In this document: positions 40,274-49,482 of the stretch, piece by piece
Layout of the letters: each line of letters begins with the position of its first letter
Numbering within the stretch: position 1 is the stretch's first letter
Assembly (NCBI GenBank): GCA_017563195.1
Contig: JAFXDO010000037.1
Location: 1-53,327 of the forward strand
Direction: 5' to 3'
DNA from: Clostridia bacterium
Lineage (GTDB): Bacteria; Bacillota; Clostridia; Oscillospirales; CAG-382
DNA: 53,327 nt
Translations under genes and position numbers: made by a program
Notes under the pieces: generated by a model
Told to the model about the DNA's origin: nothing
Seen by the model: the letters and a program-made list of their open reading frames with translations, nothing else
The model's database searches: none

Positions 40274-41962
40274 ATGCCAAACTGTCTTACGCTGAAAAAA
40301 TCCAACTGTAAAAACTGTTATAAATGCATCAGGTACTGTCCCGTCAAGGCGATCCGCTTTTCGGGAAACCAGGCGCATATAATCGGCAACGAATGCATCC
40401 TTTGCGGACATTGCTTTGTCGTATGTCCCCAGAACGCTAAGGAGATCGTTAACGAAACCGAAAAGGTACGCGTTCTTCTCCAAAGCGGCGATCCCGTGAT
40501 CGTAAGCCTCGCACCTTCGTTCATTGCGAACTATGAGGGCGTGGGCATCAAGTCGATGCGCGAGGCTCTTAAGAAGCTCGGTTTTTACGACGTTGAGGAA
40601 ACTGCCATCGGCGCTACGATGGTCAAAAACGAATATGAAAGAATACTGCGCGAGGAAAACCGCGATATCGTCATCGCGTCCTGCTGTCACTCGATAAACC
40701 TTCTTATCCAGAAGCACTTCCCGCGTATGCTCCCCTATCTTGCAGACGTTGTTTCACCCATGCAGGCACACTGCAAGGATATCAAGTCGCGCTTCCCCAA
40801 TGCAAAGACCGTGTTTATCGGTCCCTGTGTTGCAAAGAAGGATGAGGCTGAGCATTACGAGGGCATCGTTGATGCGGTGCTCACCTTTGAGGAGCTTACC
40901 GAATGGCTCAATAAGGAAAGCATCGAGCTCAAGCAGGAGATATTCCCCAACGAAAACAGCCGTGCAAGATTTTTCCCGACAACCGGCGGTATTCTCAAAA
41001 CCATGAAGCAGGACGCACCCGGATATACCTATATGGCTATTGACGGCGTCTCAAACTGCATACAGGCACTCAAGGACATCGAAAAGGGCAACGTACACAA
41101 ATGCTTCATCGAAATGTCCGCGTGCGTGGGCAGCTGTGTTGGCGGACCTATTATGGAAAAGCTTCACAAGAGCTCCAGCACCATAAGAGACTATATGGCT
41201 GTTGCAAGCTTCGCGGGCACGAAGGACTTCGAGGTCGATCAACCCGATATGCTTACCATGAAGAAGCATTTCGAGTTCATCGAACAGCGCTCTCCGATAC
41301 CTACCGAGGACGAGATTTGCGAAATACTTCAGCAGATGGGCAAGTTCAAGCCCTCTCAGGAGCTCAACTGCGGCTCCTGCGGATACGATACCTGCCGCGA
41401 CAAGGCAGTTGCTATCTATCAGGGAAAGGCGGAGATTTCCATGTGTCTCCCCTTCCTTAAGGACAAAGCCGAAAGCTTCTCGGACACCATCGTCAAGAAC
41501 ACGCCCAACGGTCTGTTCGTTCTGAATGACAAGATGGAGGTACAGTCCATCAACAACGCCGCGCTCAAGATAATGAATCTGCGCTCCGCCAAGGACGTCC
41601 TCGGTGATCAGGTAGTACGCATACTCGATCCCGGCGTGTTCATGAGCGTTCAACGCACGGGCAAGGGCGTATATAACGAACGAGTTTATCTTGCCGAATA
41701 CGACAGATACGTCGAGCAGACGGTCGTACCCGACAAGGAAAGCCATATGCTCATATGCATTATGCGTGACGTGACCGATGAAGAGCACGAGAGAGACAGA
41801 AAAGAATCAATAAGCCGTCAGACAGTAGAGGTTGCCGACAAGGTCGTTGAAAAGCAGATGAGAATCGTTCAGGAGATCGCATCGCTTCTCGGCGAAACGG
41901 CTGCCGAAACAAAGATCGCCTTGGCAAAGCTCAAGGAATCGATCACCGACGACAACGATTAA
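40274..41962 (+). CDS. [FeFe]-hydrogenase homologue with PAS domain (sensory HydS-like)
   Basis: 562 residues. Two N-terminal 4Fe-4S motifs (Cys12/15/18/22 and 41/44/47/51); an H-cluster domain to ~310; a 4Fe-4S four-Cys module CGSCGYDTC (366-374) with Cys391; a PAS domain ~405-505; and a helical C-terminus. All H-cluster cysteines remain: ASCCHS (137, 138), GPCVAKK (185) and SACVGSCVGG (284, 288), though the L1 motif has His where Pro is usual. The PAS domain and tuned motifs match the sensory group C type. The usual downstream phosphatase/kinase is absent; a second hydrogenase gene follows 25 nt later. It may be an H2/redox sensor or a low-rate enzyme. Confidence 0.88.
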   Translation: MPNCLTLKKSNCKNCYKCIRYCPVKAIRFSGNQAHIIGNECILCGHCFVVCPQNAKEIVNETEKVRVLLQSGDPVIVSLAPSFIANYEGVGIKSMREALKKLGFYDVEETAIGATMVKNEYERILREENRDIVIASCCHSINLLIQKHFPRMLPYLADVVSPMQAHCKDIKSRFPNAKTVFIGPCVAKKDEAEHYEGIVDAVLTFEELTEWLNKESIELKQEIFPNENSRARFFPTTGGILKTMKQDAPGYTYMAIDGVSNCIQALKDIEKGNVHKCFIEMSACVGSCVGGPIMEKLHKSSSTIRDYMAVASFAGTKDFEVDQPDMLTMKKHFEFIEQRSPIPTEDEICEILQQMGKFKPSQELNCGSCGYDTCRDKAVAIYQGKAEISMCLPFLKDKAESFSDTIVKNTPNGLFVLNDKMEVQSINNAALKIMNLRSAKDVLGDQVVRILDPGVFMSVQRTGKGVYNERVYLAEYDRYVEQTVVPDKESHMLICIMRDVTDEEHERDRKESISRQTVEVADKVVEKQMRIVQEIASLLGETAAETKIALAKLKESITDDND

Positions 41963-41987
41963 CGGCTTGAAACAGGAGATATTATAA

Positions 41988-43412
41988 ATGAGAAAGTTTG
42001 ATACAAAGGTACAGCACCTCAAATATAAGGTGCTGCGCGAGGTGGCAAGGCACGCCTGGGACGACAGTCTATACGATAAAATCTTGGACATACCTTCCAT
42101 TATTTCCCCGGGTAAGACTCCCACGATGCGTTGCTGTGTATACAAGGAACGCGCGATACTCACCGAAAGAGTAAAGCTTGCCATGGGCGGCGATAAGTCG
42201 AATCCCAACGTCATCGAGGTAATCGACATTGCCTGCGATGAATGCCCTGCAGCGGGATATGAGGTCACCGACTCCTGCCGCGGCTGTCTCGCTCACAGAT
42301 GCGAGGACGTATGCAAGCGCGGCGCGATCACCTTCGACCAGTACCACGTCGCACATATCGACAAGTCCAAGTGCGTCGAGTGCGGTCAGTGTGCAAAGGT
42401 CTGCCCCTTCAGCGCTATCGCAAACCGCAAGCGTCCCTGTCAGAACGCTTGTAAGGTTAAGGCAATCTCGATCAACAGCAACAACGCCGCGCACATCGAC
42501 AACAGTAAGTGCATATCCTGCGGCGCCTGTGTATATCAGTGCCCTTGGGGTGCGATTTCCGAAAAGTCGTTCATTCTCGACGTTATCGCGACACTCAAGG
42601 CAAGCAAGAGCGGAAACAACAAGGTCTATGCGGTAGTTGCACCCACCATCTCGAGCCAGTTCACCTATGCTAAGCTCGGACAGGTCATCACCGGTCTCAA
42701 GGAGCTCGGCTTCCACACGGTTATCGAGGCGGCTCTCGGCGCGGATATGGTCGCGCTCAGCGAATCGAAGGAGCTTGTGGAAAAGGGATTCCTCACCAGC
42801 TCGTGCTGTCCAGCGTTCGTAATGTACATCCAGAAGACCTTCCCCGAGCTCGTGCCCTTCATTTCGCACAACCCCTCGCCTATGACTGCGATCTCCGAGC
42901 ACATAAAGAAGATGGACCCCACCGCGAAGGTCGTATTCATCGGTCCCTGCACGGCTAAGAAGATGGAATTCCAGCTTGACAGCGTTAAGCCGTTCGTCGA
43001 TTCGGTCATCACCTTCGAGGAGCTTCAGGCACTGTTCGACAGCAAGGGCGTCGACATCACCGAGCTTGACGAGGGCGTGCTCGATAACGCTTCTTACTTC
43101 GGTCGTATCTTTGCTCGCTGCGGCGGCCTGTCAGACGCGGTAACCGAGGCTCTCAAGGAGCAGGGCATCGAGGACTTCGTGCTCAAGGCGTTCGCCTGCG
43201 ACGGCATCGAGGAATGCCGCACGGCGCTTCTCAAGAAGAGCAAGAACGTGCTTGACGCAAACTTCATCGAGGGTATGGCGTGCGTAGGCGGCTGTATCGG
43301 CGGCGCCGGCTGTCTCACCCACGGCGAAAAGAACAAGTCCGAGGTCGACAAATACGGCAGAGAGGCATTGGAAAAGACCATTCTCGACGCTACCAGCGTT
43401 CTCAATATGTAA
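41988..43412 (+). CDS. Group B-like monomeric [FeFe]-hydrogenase
   Basis: 474 residues. A long N-terminal part with Cys-rich DECPAAGYEVTDSCRGC and CEDVCKRGA, two ferredoxin motifs (CVECGQCAKVCP, CISCGACVYQCP), then an H-cluster domain with SSCCPAF (Cys273, 274), GPCTAKK (Cys321) and ACVGGCIGG (Cys432, 436). All five expected cysteines are present, so catalysis is likely. The layout matches group B enzymes common in fermenting gut Clostridia and Bacteroidota, which probably oxidise reduced ferredoxin to H2. It is in series with the PAS-linked homologue and the Hdr/Flx genes that could feed it ferredoxin. Confidence 0.88.
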   Translation: MRKFDTKVQHLKYKVLREVARHAWDDSLYDKILDIPSIISPGKTPTMRCCVYKERAILTERVKLAMGGDKSNPNVIEVIDIACDECPAAGYEVTDSCRGCLAHRCEDVCKRGAITFDQYHVAHIDKSKCVECGQCAKVCPFSAIANRKRPCQNACKVKAISINSNNAAHIDNSKCISCGACVYQCPWGAISEKSFILDVIATLKASKSGNNKVYAVVAPTISSQFTYAKLGQVITGLKELGFHTVIEAALGADMVALSESKELVEKGFLTSSCCPAFVMYIQKTFPELVPFISHNPSPMTAISEHIKKMDPTAKVVFIGPCTAKKMEFQLDSVKPFVDSVITFEELQALFDSKGVDITELDEGVLDNASYFGRIFARCGGLSDAVTEALKEQGIEDFVLKAFACDGIEECRTALLKKSKNVLDANFIEGMACVGGCIGGAGCLTHGEKNKSEVDKYGREALEKTILDATSVLNM

Positions 43413-43473
43413 TATTATATATAATTGAAAGTATCACTGCAAAAAGAATTACTGTAATATAAAGGAGCTTACT

Positions 43474-44418
43474 ATGACTAAGATCACTATTATCGGTACC
43501 GGCAGCGTCGGTTCCACCATCGCTTACACCCTCACCGTTCAGGGTATCGCATCCGAAATCGTCATGATCGATATCAACGGCGAAAAGGCAATGGGCGAAG
43601 CGCTCGACATCCGTCAGGGCACCCCCTTCTGTCATCCCTGCACCATCTACGCAGGCAGCTATTCCGACGCAGCAGGCTCGGACATCGTCATTCTCACCTC
43701 CGGCGTTGCAAGAAAGCCCGGTCAGTCGAGACTTGACCTTGCTCAGATCAACGTTAACATCACCAAGCAGATCATTCCCGAGATCACCAAGTATGCACCC
43801 GATGCAACTTACGTTATCGTAAGCAATCCCGTTGATATTCTTACCTACACCTTCTGCAAGTACTCGGGACTTCCCCAGGAACGCATCATTGGCTCGGGCA
43901 CTATTCTCGACACCTCGAGACTTCGCTCGAGAATCTCCGAATACTATCAGGTCAACCAGCAGAACGTTCACGCATACGTGCTCGGTGAGCACGGCGACAG
44001 TTGCTTCGTTCCCTGGTCGCTCGCTAACATCAGTAACGTTCCCGTTAAGGATTACCGCGACTCCGTCCTCGGCACCGAGGGCGTATATCCCGAGCTCAAC
44101 GAAGCTGAGGTCGAGGAATACGTTCGCAAGTCCGGCGCACGCGTTATCCAGCGTAAGGGTGCGACCTTCTATGCGGTATCCATCTCTGTTTGCCGCGTAG
44201 TAAAGGCTCTTCTTTCGGGCATCGATACCACTCTAACCGTTTCCACCATGTGCAACGGCGAATACGGTATCGACGACGTTTGCCTCTCGCTTCTTAGCGT
44301 AGTCGGCAACAAGGGTGCACACGGCAAGGTCCTCCTTCCCTTGAACGACAAGGAAATCCAGCTTCTCCACAACAGTGCAAACGCGCTCAAGGAAGTTATC
44401 AACGCTATCGAGTTTTAA
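43474..44418 (+). CDS. Malate/lactate dehydrogenase (likely malate)
   Basis: 314-residue NAD-dependent 2-hydroxyacid dehydrogenase of the LDH/MDH family. NAD motif IIGTGSVGSTIAYTL, with Asp33 (MIDING) favouring NAD; catalytic Asp146, Arg149 and His173 (GEHGDS). The position that reads substrate, Gln102 in lactate dehydrogenases, is Arg80 here (GVARKPGQSR), which favours the extra carboxylate of oxaloacetate/malate. The downstream Thr in GATFYA is LDH-like, so the signature is mixed. Annotation pipelines will probably say L-lactate dehydrogenase. Fumarase follows 25 nt later, supporting oxaloacetate to malate to fumarate. RBS AAAGGAG. Confidence 0.88.
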   Translation: MTKITIIGTGSVGSTIAYTLTVQGIASEIVMIDINGEKAMGEALDIRQGTPFCHPCTIYAGSYSDAAGSDIVILTSGVARKPGQSRLDLAQINVNITKQIIPEITKYAPDATYVIVSNPVDILTYTFCKYSGLPQERIIGSGTILDTSRLRSRISEYYQVNQQNVHAYVLGEHGDSCFVPWSLANISNVPVKDYRDSVLGTEGVYPELNEAEVEEYVRKSGARVIQRKGATFYAVSISVCRVVKALLSGIDTTLTVSTMCNGEYGIDDVCLSLLSVVGNKGAHGKVLLPLNDKEIQLLHNSANALKEVINAIEF

Positions 44419-44443
44419 TAGATATTGAAAGGAAGCATCAGAA

Positions 44444-45820
44444 ATGGAATACCGCATAGAACACGATTCCATGGGCGAAATGAAGGTCCCTGCCGACAGA
44501 CTTTGGGCGGCACAGACTCAGAGAAGCCATGAGAATTTCGAAATCGGCGTAGGTATCGAAACCATGCCCGCCGAAATCATCCACGCCTTCGGTGTACTCA
44601 AAAAGGCTGCCGCCATCACCAACAACGCTCTCAAGCCCGAAAAGATGACCGACGAAAAGCTCGGAGCACTCAAGCAGGCTTGCGATGAGGTTATGGCAGG
44701 CACGCTCAACAGCCACTTCCCTCTCGTTGTCTGGCAGACCGGCTCGGGCACTCAGTCCAACATGAACTCGAACGAGGTTATTGCCAACCGTTCGAATCAG
44801 ATACTCGGCAAAAAGCTTCTTCATCCCAACGATGACGTTAATATGAGCCAGTCGTCCAACGACACCTTCCCCACCGCAATGCACATTGCGGCTGTCATCG
44901 CACTTGAGGATAAGCTTATCCCCGCGGCAGAAAGGCTCATCGAGACCTTTATCCGTCTCGAAGCAGAAAACGAGGGCATCGTTAAGAGCGGCAGAACCCA
45001 TCTTCAGGATGCTACCCCCATTAAGTTCAGTCAGGAAATCAGCGGCTGGAGATCCAGCCTTCAGAAGGACGTTGAGCTCATCAAGCGCTCTATCGATCCC
45101 CTTCGCGAGCTTGCGCTCGGCGGCACCGCAGTAGGCACCGGCCTCAACGCGCCCAAGGGCTTTGCCGAAAGAGTTGCAGAGGAAGTCAGCAACATCACCG
45201 GCAAGAAATTCATCACCGCAGAAAACAAGTTCCACTCGCTCACCTCGAAGGACGAGCTTGTATTCGCGCACGGTGCTATCAAGGCTCTCGCTTGCGATAT
45301 GATGAAGATAGCCAACGACGTTCGTTGGCTCGCTTCCGGCCCCAGAGACGGCTTGGGCGAGATCTTTATTCCCGAAAACGAGCCCGGCTCCTCGATTATG
45401 CCCGGCAAGGTCAACCCCACTCAGTGTGAGGCTGTTACCATGGTTGCCGTTCAGGTCATGGGCAACGACGTTGCCGTCAGCATGGCTGCTTCGCAGGGCA
45501 ACTTCGAGCTTAACGTATTTATGCCCGTTTGCATCTACAACTTCCTCCAGTCGGCAAGACTTCTTGCAGAGGCTATCGTTTCCTTCAACGACAAGTGCGC
45601 TGTAGGCATCGTTGCAAACAGAGAAAAGATGCATCACAACCTTCACAACTCTCTTATGCTCGTTACCGCGCTTAACCCCTACATCGGTTACGAAAACGCT
45701 GCAAAGACCGCAAAGAAGGCATACAAGGACAACATCTCGCTTAAGGAAGCCTGCGTAGAGCTCGGATTCCTTACCGCGGAACGCTTTGACGAGGTATTCC
45801 ACCCCGAAGAAATGGCTTAA
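44444..45820 (+). CDS. fumC: Fumarate hydratase class II
   Basis: Interconverts malate and fumarate. 458 residues with DSMGEMKVPADRLWAAQTQRS at the start, the SGTQSNMNSNEV block, GRTHLQDATPIKFSQE, and the superfamily signature GSSIMPGKVNP. It is iron-free and oxygen-tolerant, unlike class I. It lies between the malate dehydrogenase and the Hdr/Flx genes, so the likely direction is malate dehydration to supply fumarate as electron acceptor. Aspartase or argininosuccinate lyase is ruled out by overall pattern. Confidence 0.95.
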   Translation: MEYRIEHDSMGEMKVPADRLWAAQTQRSHENFEIGVGIETMPAEIIHAFGVLKKAAAITNNALKPEKMTDEKLGALKQACDEVMAGTLNSHFPLVVWQTGSGTQSNMNSNEVIANRSNQILGKKLLHPNDDVNMSQSSNDTFPTAMHIAAVIALEDKLIPAAERLIETFIRLEAENEGIVKSGRTHLQDATPIKFSQEISGWRSSLQKDVELIKRSIDPLRELALGGTAVGTGLNAPKGFAERVAEEVSNITGKKFITAENKFHSLTSKDELVFAHGAIKALACDMMKIANDVRWLASGPRDGLGEIFIPENEPGSSIMPGKVNPTQCEAVTMVAVQVMGNDVAVSMAASQGNFELNVFMPVCIYNFLQSARLLAEAIVSFNDKCAVGIVANREKMHHNLHNSLMLVTALNPYIGYENAAKTAKKAYKDNISLKEACVELGFLTAERFDEVFHPEEMA

Positions 45821-45873
45821 TTGCCGTATTCAAGGCTGATACAAAATATTTTAAAACTTACCGGAGGTAAAAT

Positions 45874-46662
45874 ATGAAGTTCAGTTATTTCCCCGGATGT
45901 ACTCTTAAGAACAAGGCGAAGGATCTTGATATATACGCAAGAAAGTGCGCCGAGGTCTTGGGTGTCACTCTGGAAGAAATAGAAAACTGGCAATGCTGCG
46001 GCGGCGTATTCACTACCGCCAAGGATGAGGTTGCCACCAAGCTTTCTTCGGTCCGTATCCTTAAGGACGCTCAGAAGAACAACTTAGACCTTGTAACCGT
46101 CTGCTCTGCCTGCCACAACGTTGTCAAGCAGACCAACTACGCAATGCAGAACGACGCCGAATTTGCAAGCAAGGTCAACAGATATATGGCTGAGGACGAG
46201 TACAACGGTGAAACCAAGATCTACCATTATCTTGAGCTTATCCGTGACGTTATCGGCTATGACAAGGTCAAGGAATGTGTCGTTAATCCCCTTGCAGGCA
46301 AGAAGATCGCCGCTTATTACGGTTGCCTTCTTCTCCGTCCCAACTCGGTAATGCGTATGGACGATCCCGAAAACCCCACCATTATCGAGGATCTTATCAA
46401 GGCTTTGGGTGCTACTCCCGTTGTTTACTCCTACCGCAACGAATGCTGCGGCGGCTACGTAAGAATGGAAAGCCCCGAATTGGCTGTCAAGAAGAGCAAC
46501 ACCGTCATCGAGTCGGCAAAGAAGGCAGGTGCGGAGGTTATCGTTACCGCTTGCCCGCTTTGCAAGTACAATCTCGAAAAATCGGGCTGTGACATTCCCG
46601 TAGTATATCTCACCGAGCTTCTCGCAGAGGCTTTGGGCGTCAAGGAGGATACAAATGAGTAA
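45874..46662 (+). CDS. hdrB: Heterodisulfide reductase subunit B-like
   Basis: 262 residues with two complete CCG motifs: Cys9, Cys41-42, Cys77/80, and Cys151, Cys191-192, Cys227/230. In methanogen HdrB these bind two non-cubane 4Fe-4S clusters where the disulfide is reduced. The same domain forms the C-terminal half of thiol:fumarate reductase subunit B. It overlaps hdrC by 8 nt. No DsrC-type or coenzyme M/B partner gene is visible, so its disulfide or thiol substrate is unknown. Confidence 0.92.
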   Translation: MKFSYFPGCTLKNKAKDLDIYARKCAEVLGVTLEEIENWQCCGGVFTTAKDEVATKLSSVRILKDAQKNNLDLVTVCSACHNVVKQTNYAMQNDAEFASKVNRYMAEDEYNGETKIYHYLELIRDVIGYDKVKECVVNPLAGKKIAAYYGCLLLRPNSVMRMDDPENPTIIEDLIKALGATPVVYSYRNECCGGYVRMESPELAVKKSNTVIESAKKAGAEVIVTACPLCKYNLEKSGCDIPVVYLTELLAEALGVKEDTNE

Positions 46663-47047
46663 CAGCAAGAAGTATCTTCGGGAAGAGATCATCCGCATCA
46701 GCGGTGTTAACCCCAAGAAGTGCATGCGTTGCGGCAAGTGCTCCGCCACCTGCCCCGCATACGACGAGATGGAATACCATCCTCATCAGTTCGTTTATAT
46801 GGTTGAAAACGGCAACATCGAGCCGCTCCTCGAATCCGAGTCGCTTTACAGATGCCTCACCTGCTTCGCATGCGTCGAAAGATGCCCGAGAAGCGTTGAG
46901 CCTGCAAAGCTCGTCGAGGCAGTACGCCTTGCCGCTGTCCGCAAGCAGGGCAACAACCGTATGACCGCAAACGACGTTCCCGAGCTTATCGACGACGAGA
47001 CCCCTCAGCAGTTGATAGTTTCGGCATTCAGAAAGTACACTAAGTAA
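46655..47047 (+). CDS. hdrC: Heterodisulfide reductase subunit C-like
   Basis: 130-residue soluble Fe-S protein with two 4Fe-4S motifs, CMRCGKCSATCP (followed by AYDEMEYHPHQ, typical of HdrC) and CLTCFACVERCPRSV. It carries electrons from HdrA to HdrB. It starts inside the end of hdrB and ends 15 nt before hdrA. Confidence 0.93.
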   Translation: MSNSKKYLREEIIRISGVNPKKCMRCGKCSATCPAYDEMEYHPHQFVYMVENGNIEPLLESESLYRCLTCFACVERCPRSVEPAKLVEAVRLAAVRKQGNNRMTANDVPELIDDETPQQLIVSAFRKYTK

Positions 47048-47062
47048 GGAGGAAAAGACAAA

Positions 47063-49057
47063 ATGCAAAGAATCGGTGTATTTGTATGCTGGTGTGGCAG
47101 CAACATCGCGGGAACCGTCGACGTTGTGGCTGTTGCCGAGGCTTTGAAGAAAGAGCCCGGAGTAGTCTTTTCCGCCAACTATCAGTATATGTGCTCGCAG
47201 GCAGGTCAGGATCTTATCAAGCAGGCCGTTAAGGAACACAACCTTACCGGTATCGTAGTTTGCTCCTGCTCTCCCCGTATGCACGAAGCAACCTTCCGCA
47301 AGACCGCGGCGGCTGCAGGCCTCAACCCCTATATGGTTGAAATCGCTAACATCCGTGAGCAGTGCTCCTGGGTCCACAAGGAAATGCCCATCGGTACCGA
47401 AAAGGCTATCATCCTCGGTAAGGCGGCTATCGCTAAGGTAAACCTCAACGTACCCCTCACCCCCGGTGAATCGCCGGTTACCAAGCGTGCCCTCGTTATC
47501 GGCGGCGGTATCGCAGGTATCCAGACCGCTCTCGACATCGCTGACGCAGGCTTTGAGGTAGACATTGTAGAAAAGAAGCCCACCATCGGCGGTAAGATGG
47601 CTCAGCTCGACAAGACCTTCCCGACGCTCGACTGCGCGGCTTGTATCCTCACCCCTAAGATGGTTGACGTCGCTCAGAACGAAAAGATCCGCATCTTCTC
47701 GTACAGCGAGGTGACCGAGGTCAAGGGCTTCGTCGGCAACTTCGACGTTAAGATCAAGAAGAAGGCTCGTTACGTTAAGGAAGAGCTTTGTACCGGCTGC
47801 GGTGCTTGTACCGAAAAGTGTCCCATGAAGAAGGTTCCCAACGACTTTAACCTCAACATGGACACCAAGCGTGCGATCTATATTCCCTTTGCACAGGCGG
47901 TTCCGAAGGTCGCGACCATCGACCCCGACTACTGTAATATGCTCAAGAACGGCAAATGCGGTGTTTGCTCCAAGGTTTGTACCGCAGGCGCTATCGATTA
48001 TACTCAGAAGGACGAATTCATCGAGGAAAAGTACGGTGCAATCGTTGTTGCGACCGGCTTCAATCCCATCAGCATGGATAAGTTCGACGAATTCGCTTAC
48101 AATCAGTCCAAGGACGTTATCACCTCTCTTGAATTCGAGCGTCTTACCAACGCCGCAGGTCCTACCGCAGGTAAGCTTCTCCGTCCCTCCGACGGAAAGC
48201 ATCCCGAAAAGATCGTTTTCGTACAGTGCGTAGGCTCGCGTTGCGATGCTTGCAACGAAAAGGGCAAGGAATATTGCTCGAAGATCTGCTGTATGTACAC
48301 CGCTAAGCACGCAATGCTTACCCGTGACAAGTATCCCGACACCGACGTTACCGTATTCTACATAGACGTAAGAACACCCGGTAAGAACTTCGACGAATTC
48401 TATCGCAGAGCAGTCGAGGAATACGGCGTTCACTACATCAAGGGTATGGTCGGCAAGGTCAGCCCCGAGGGTGACAAGCTTATGGTTCAGGCCTCCGATC
48501 TTCTTGACAACAAGCAGCTCAAGATCGAAGCAGACCTTGTAGTTCTTGCCGCGGCTATCGAGCCCGACAAGTCGGCACGTCCTTTAGCGACCATGCTTAC
48601 CGCAAGCATGGACACCAACGACTTCTTCACCGAAGCGCATCCCAAGCTTCGTCCCGTAGAGAGCCCCACGGCAGGCGTATTCCTTTCGGGCGCGTGCCAG
48701 GGTCCCAAGGACATTCCCGAAACCGTTGCTCAGGCAGGTGCCGCAGCATCTAAGGTTATCGGTCTTCTTGCAAAAGACAAGCTCACCGGCAACCCCTGCG
48801 TTGCTCACTCGAACGAGCTTATGTGTAACGGCTGCTCGAGCTGTGAAAGAGTATGTCCCTACGGCGCTATCACTTACGAGGATAAGGAATTCCGTATGCC
48901 CGACAGAACCACTCAGATTCGCAGGATCGCAGTAGTAAATCCCGCAGTCTGCCAAGGCTGTGGATGCTGTACAGTTGCTTGTCCTTCGGGCGCAATGGAT
49001 CTCAAGGGATTCGCAAGCGAACAGATCATGGCGGAGGTTGATGCAATATGCAAGTAA
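47063..49057 (+). CDS. hdrA: Heterodisulfide reductase subunit A-like flavoprotein
   Basis: 664 residues. Order: N-terminal domain with CWCG; FAD-binding Rossmann motif ALVIGGGIAGIQTAL (143-157) with TIGGKMAQLDKTFPTLDCAAC (Cys191/194); an inserted ferredoxin pair (CTGCGACTEKCP at 243-254, then CGVCSKVC); and a C-terminal dicluster ferredoxin (CNGCSSCERVCP, CQGCGCCTVACPSG). HdrA is the bifurcating flavoprotein in Hdr complexes, splitting electrons between ferredoxin and a high-potential acceptor. Its end overlaps the MvhD/FlxD gene by 10 nt. Confidence 0.94.
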   Translation: MQRIGVFVCWCGSNIAGTVDVVAVAEALKKEPGVVFSANYQYMCSQAGQDLIKQAVKEHNLTGIVVCSCSPRMHEATFRKTAAAAGLNPYMVEIANIREQCSWVHKEMPIGTEKAIILGKAAIAKVNLNVPLTPGESPVTKRALVIGGGIAGIQTALDIADAGFEVDIVEKKPTIGGKMAQLDKTFPTLDCAACILTPKMVDVAQNEKIRIFSYSEVTEVKGFVGNFDVKIKKKARYVKEELCTGCGACTEKCPMKKVPNDFNLNMDTKRAIYIPFAQAVPKVATIDPDYCNMLKNGKCGVCSKVCTAGAIDYTQKDEFIEEKYGAIVVATGFNPISMDKFDEFAYNQSKDVITSLEFERLTNAAGPTAGKLLRPSDGKHPEKIVFVQCVGSRCDACNEKGKEYCSKICCMYTAKHAMLTRDKYPDTDVTVFYIDVRTPGKNFDEFYRRAVEEYGVHYIKGMVGKVSPEGDKLMVQASDLLDNKQLKIEADLVVLAAAIEPDKSARPLATMLTASMDTNDFFTEAHPKLRPVESPTAGVFLSGACQGPKDIPETVAQAGAAASKVIGLLAKDKLTGNPCVAHSNELMCNGCSSCERVCPYGAITYEDKEFRMPDRTTQIRRIAVVNPAVCQGCGCCTVACPSGAMDLKGFASEQIMAEVDAICK

Positions 49058-49482
49058 AAGAATATAAGCCGCTTATCGTGGCATTCTGCTGTAACTGGTG
49101 CTCATACGCAGGCGCAGACCTTGCGGGCAACAACAGACTTAACTATCCCGCGGACGTAAAGATCATCCGTGTTCCCTGCTCCTGCAGAGTAAACCCGATG
49201 TTCGTTCTTCGCGCTTTCCAGCGCGGTGCCGACGGTGTTATCCTTTGCGGATGCCACCCCGGTGACTGCCACTACACCTCCGGCAACTACTACACCCGCC
49301 GCAGAATGGCGTTGCTCTTCTCTATGCTCGATTACCTCGGCATTGAAAGAGAGCGCACCAGAGTTGAATGGGTTTCTGCAGCTGAGGGTGCAAAGTTTGC
49401 CGCAACTATGAACGATTTCGCCGAAAAGGTCGCTGCCTTGGGCGAAAACAAGAGATTGGAGGACCTCCGATGCAAAAAATAA
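49048..49482 (+). CDS. MvhD/FlxD-type iron-sulfur subunit
   Basis: 144 residues with FCCNWCSYAGAD, VPCSCRVNP and CGCHPGDCHY, the cysteine pattern of MvhD (2Fe-2S), which docks an electron-input module onto HdrA. In Flx-Hdr complexes the same protein is called FlxD. It overlaps hdrA by 10 nt and the next gene by 13 nt, so complex assembly is probably co-translational. Confidence 0.93.
   Translation: MQVKEYKPLIVAFCCNWCSYAGADLAGNNRLNYPADVKIIRVPCSCRVNPMFVLRAFQRGADGVILCGCHPGDCHYTSGNYYTRRRMALLFSMLDYLGIERERTRVEWVSAAEGAKFAATMNDFAEKVAALGENKRLEDLRCKK

Noticed and set aside
44438-45802. 454-codon minus-strand frame opposite fumarase
   Set aside because: Long antisense frames are common here because the real genes avoid codons whose complements are stops; this one has no domain.
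46640-48433. 597-codon minus-strand frame opposite hdrC/hdrA
   Set aside because: Shadow of the plus-strand Hdr genes, whose cysteine motifs are clear.
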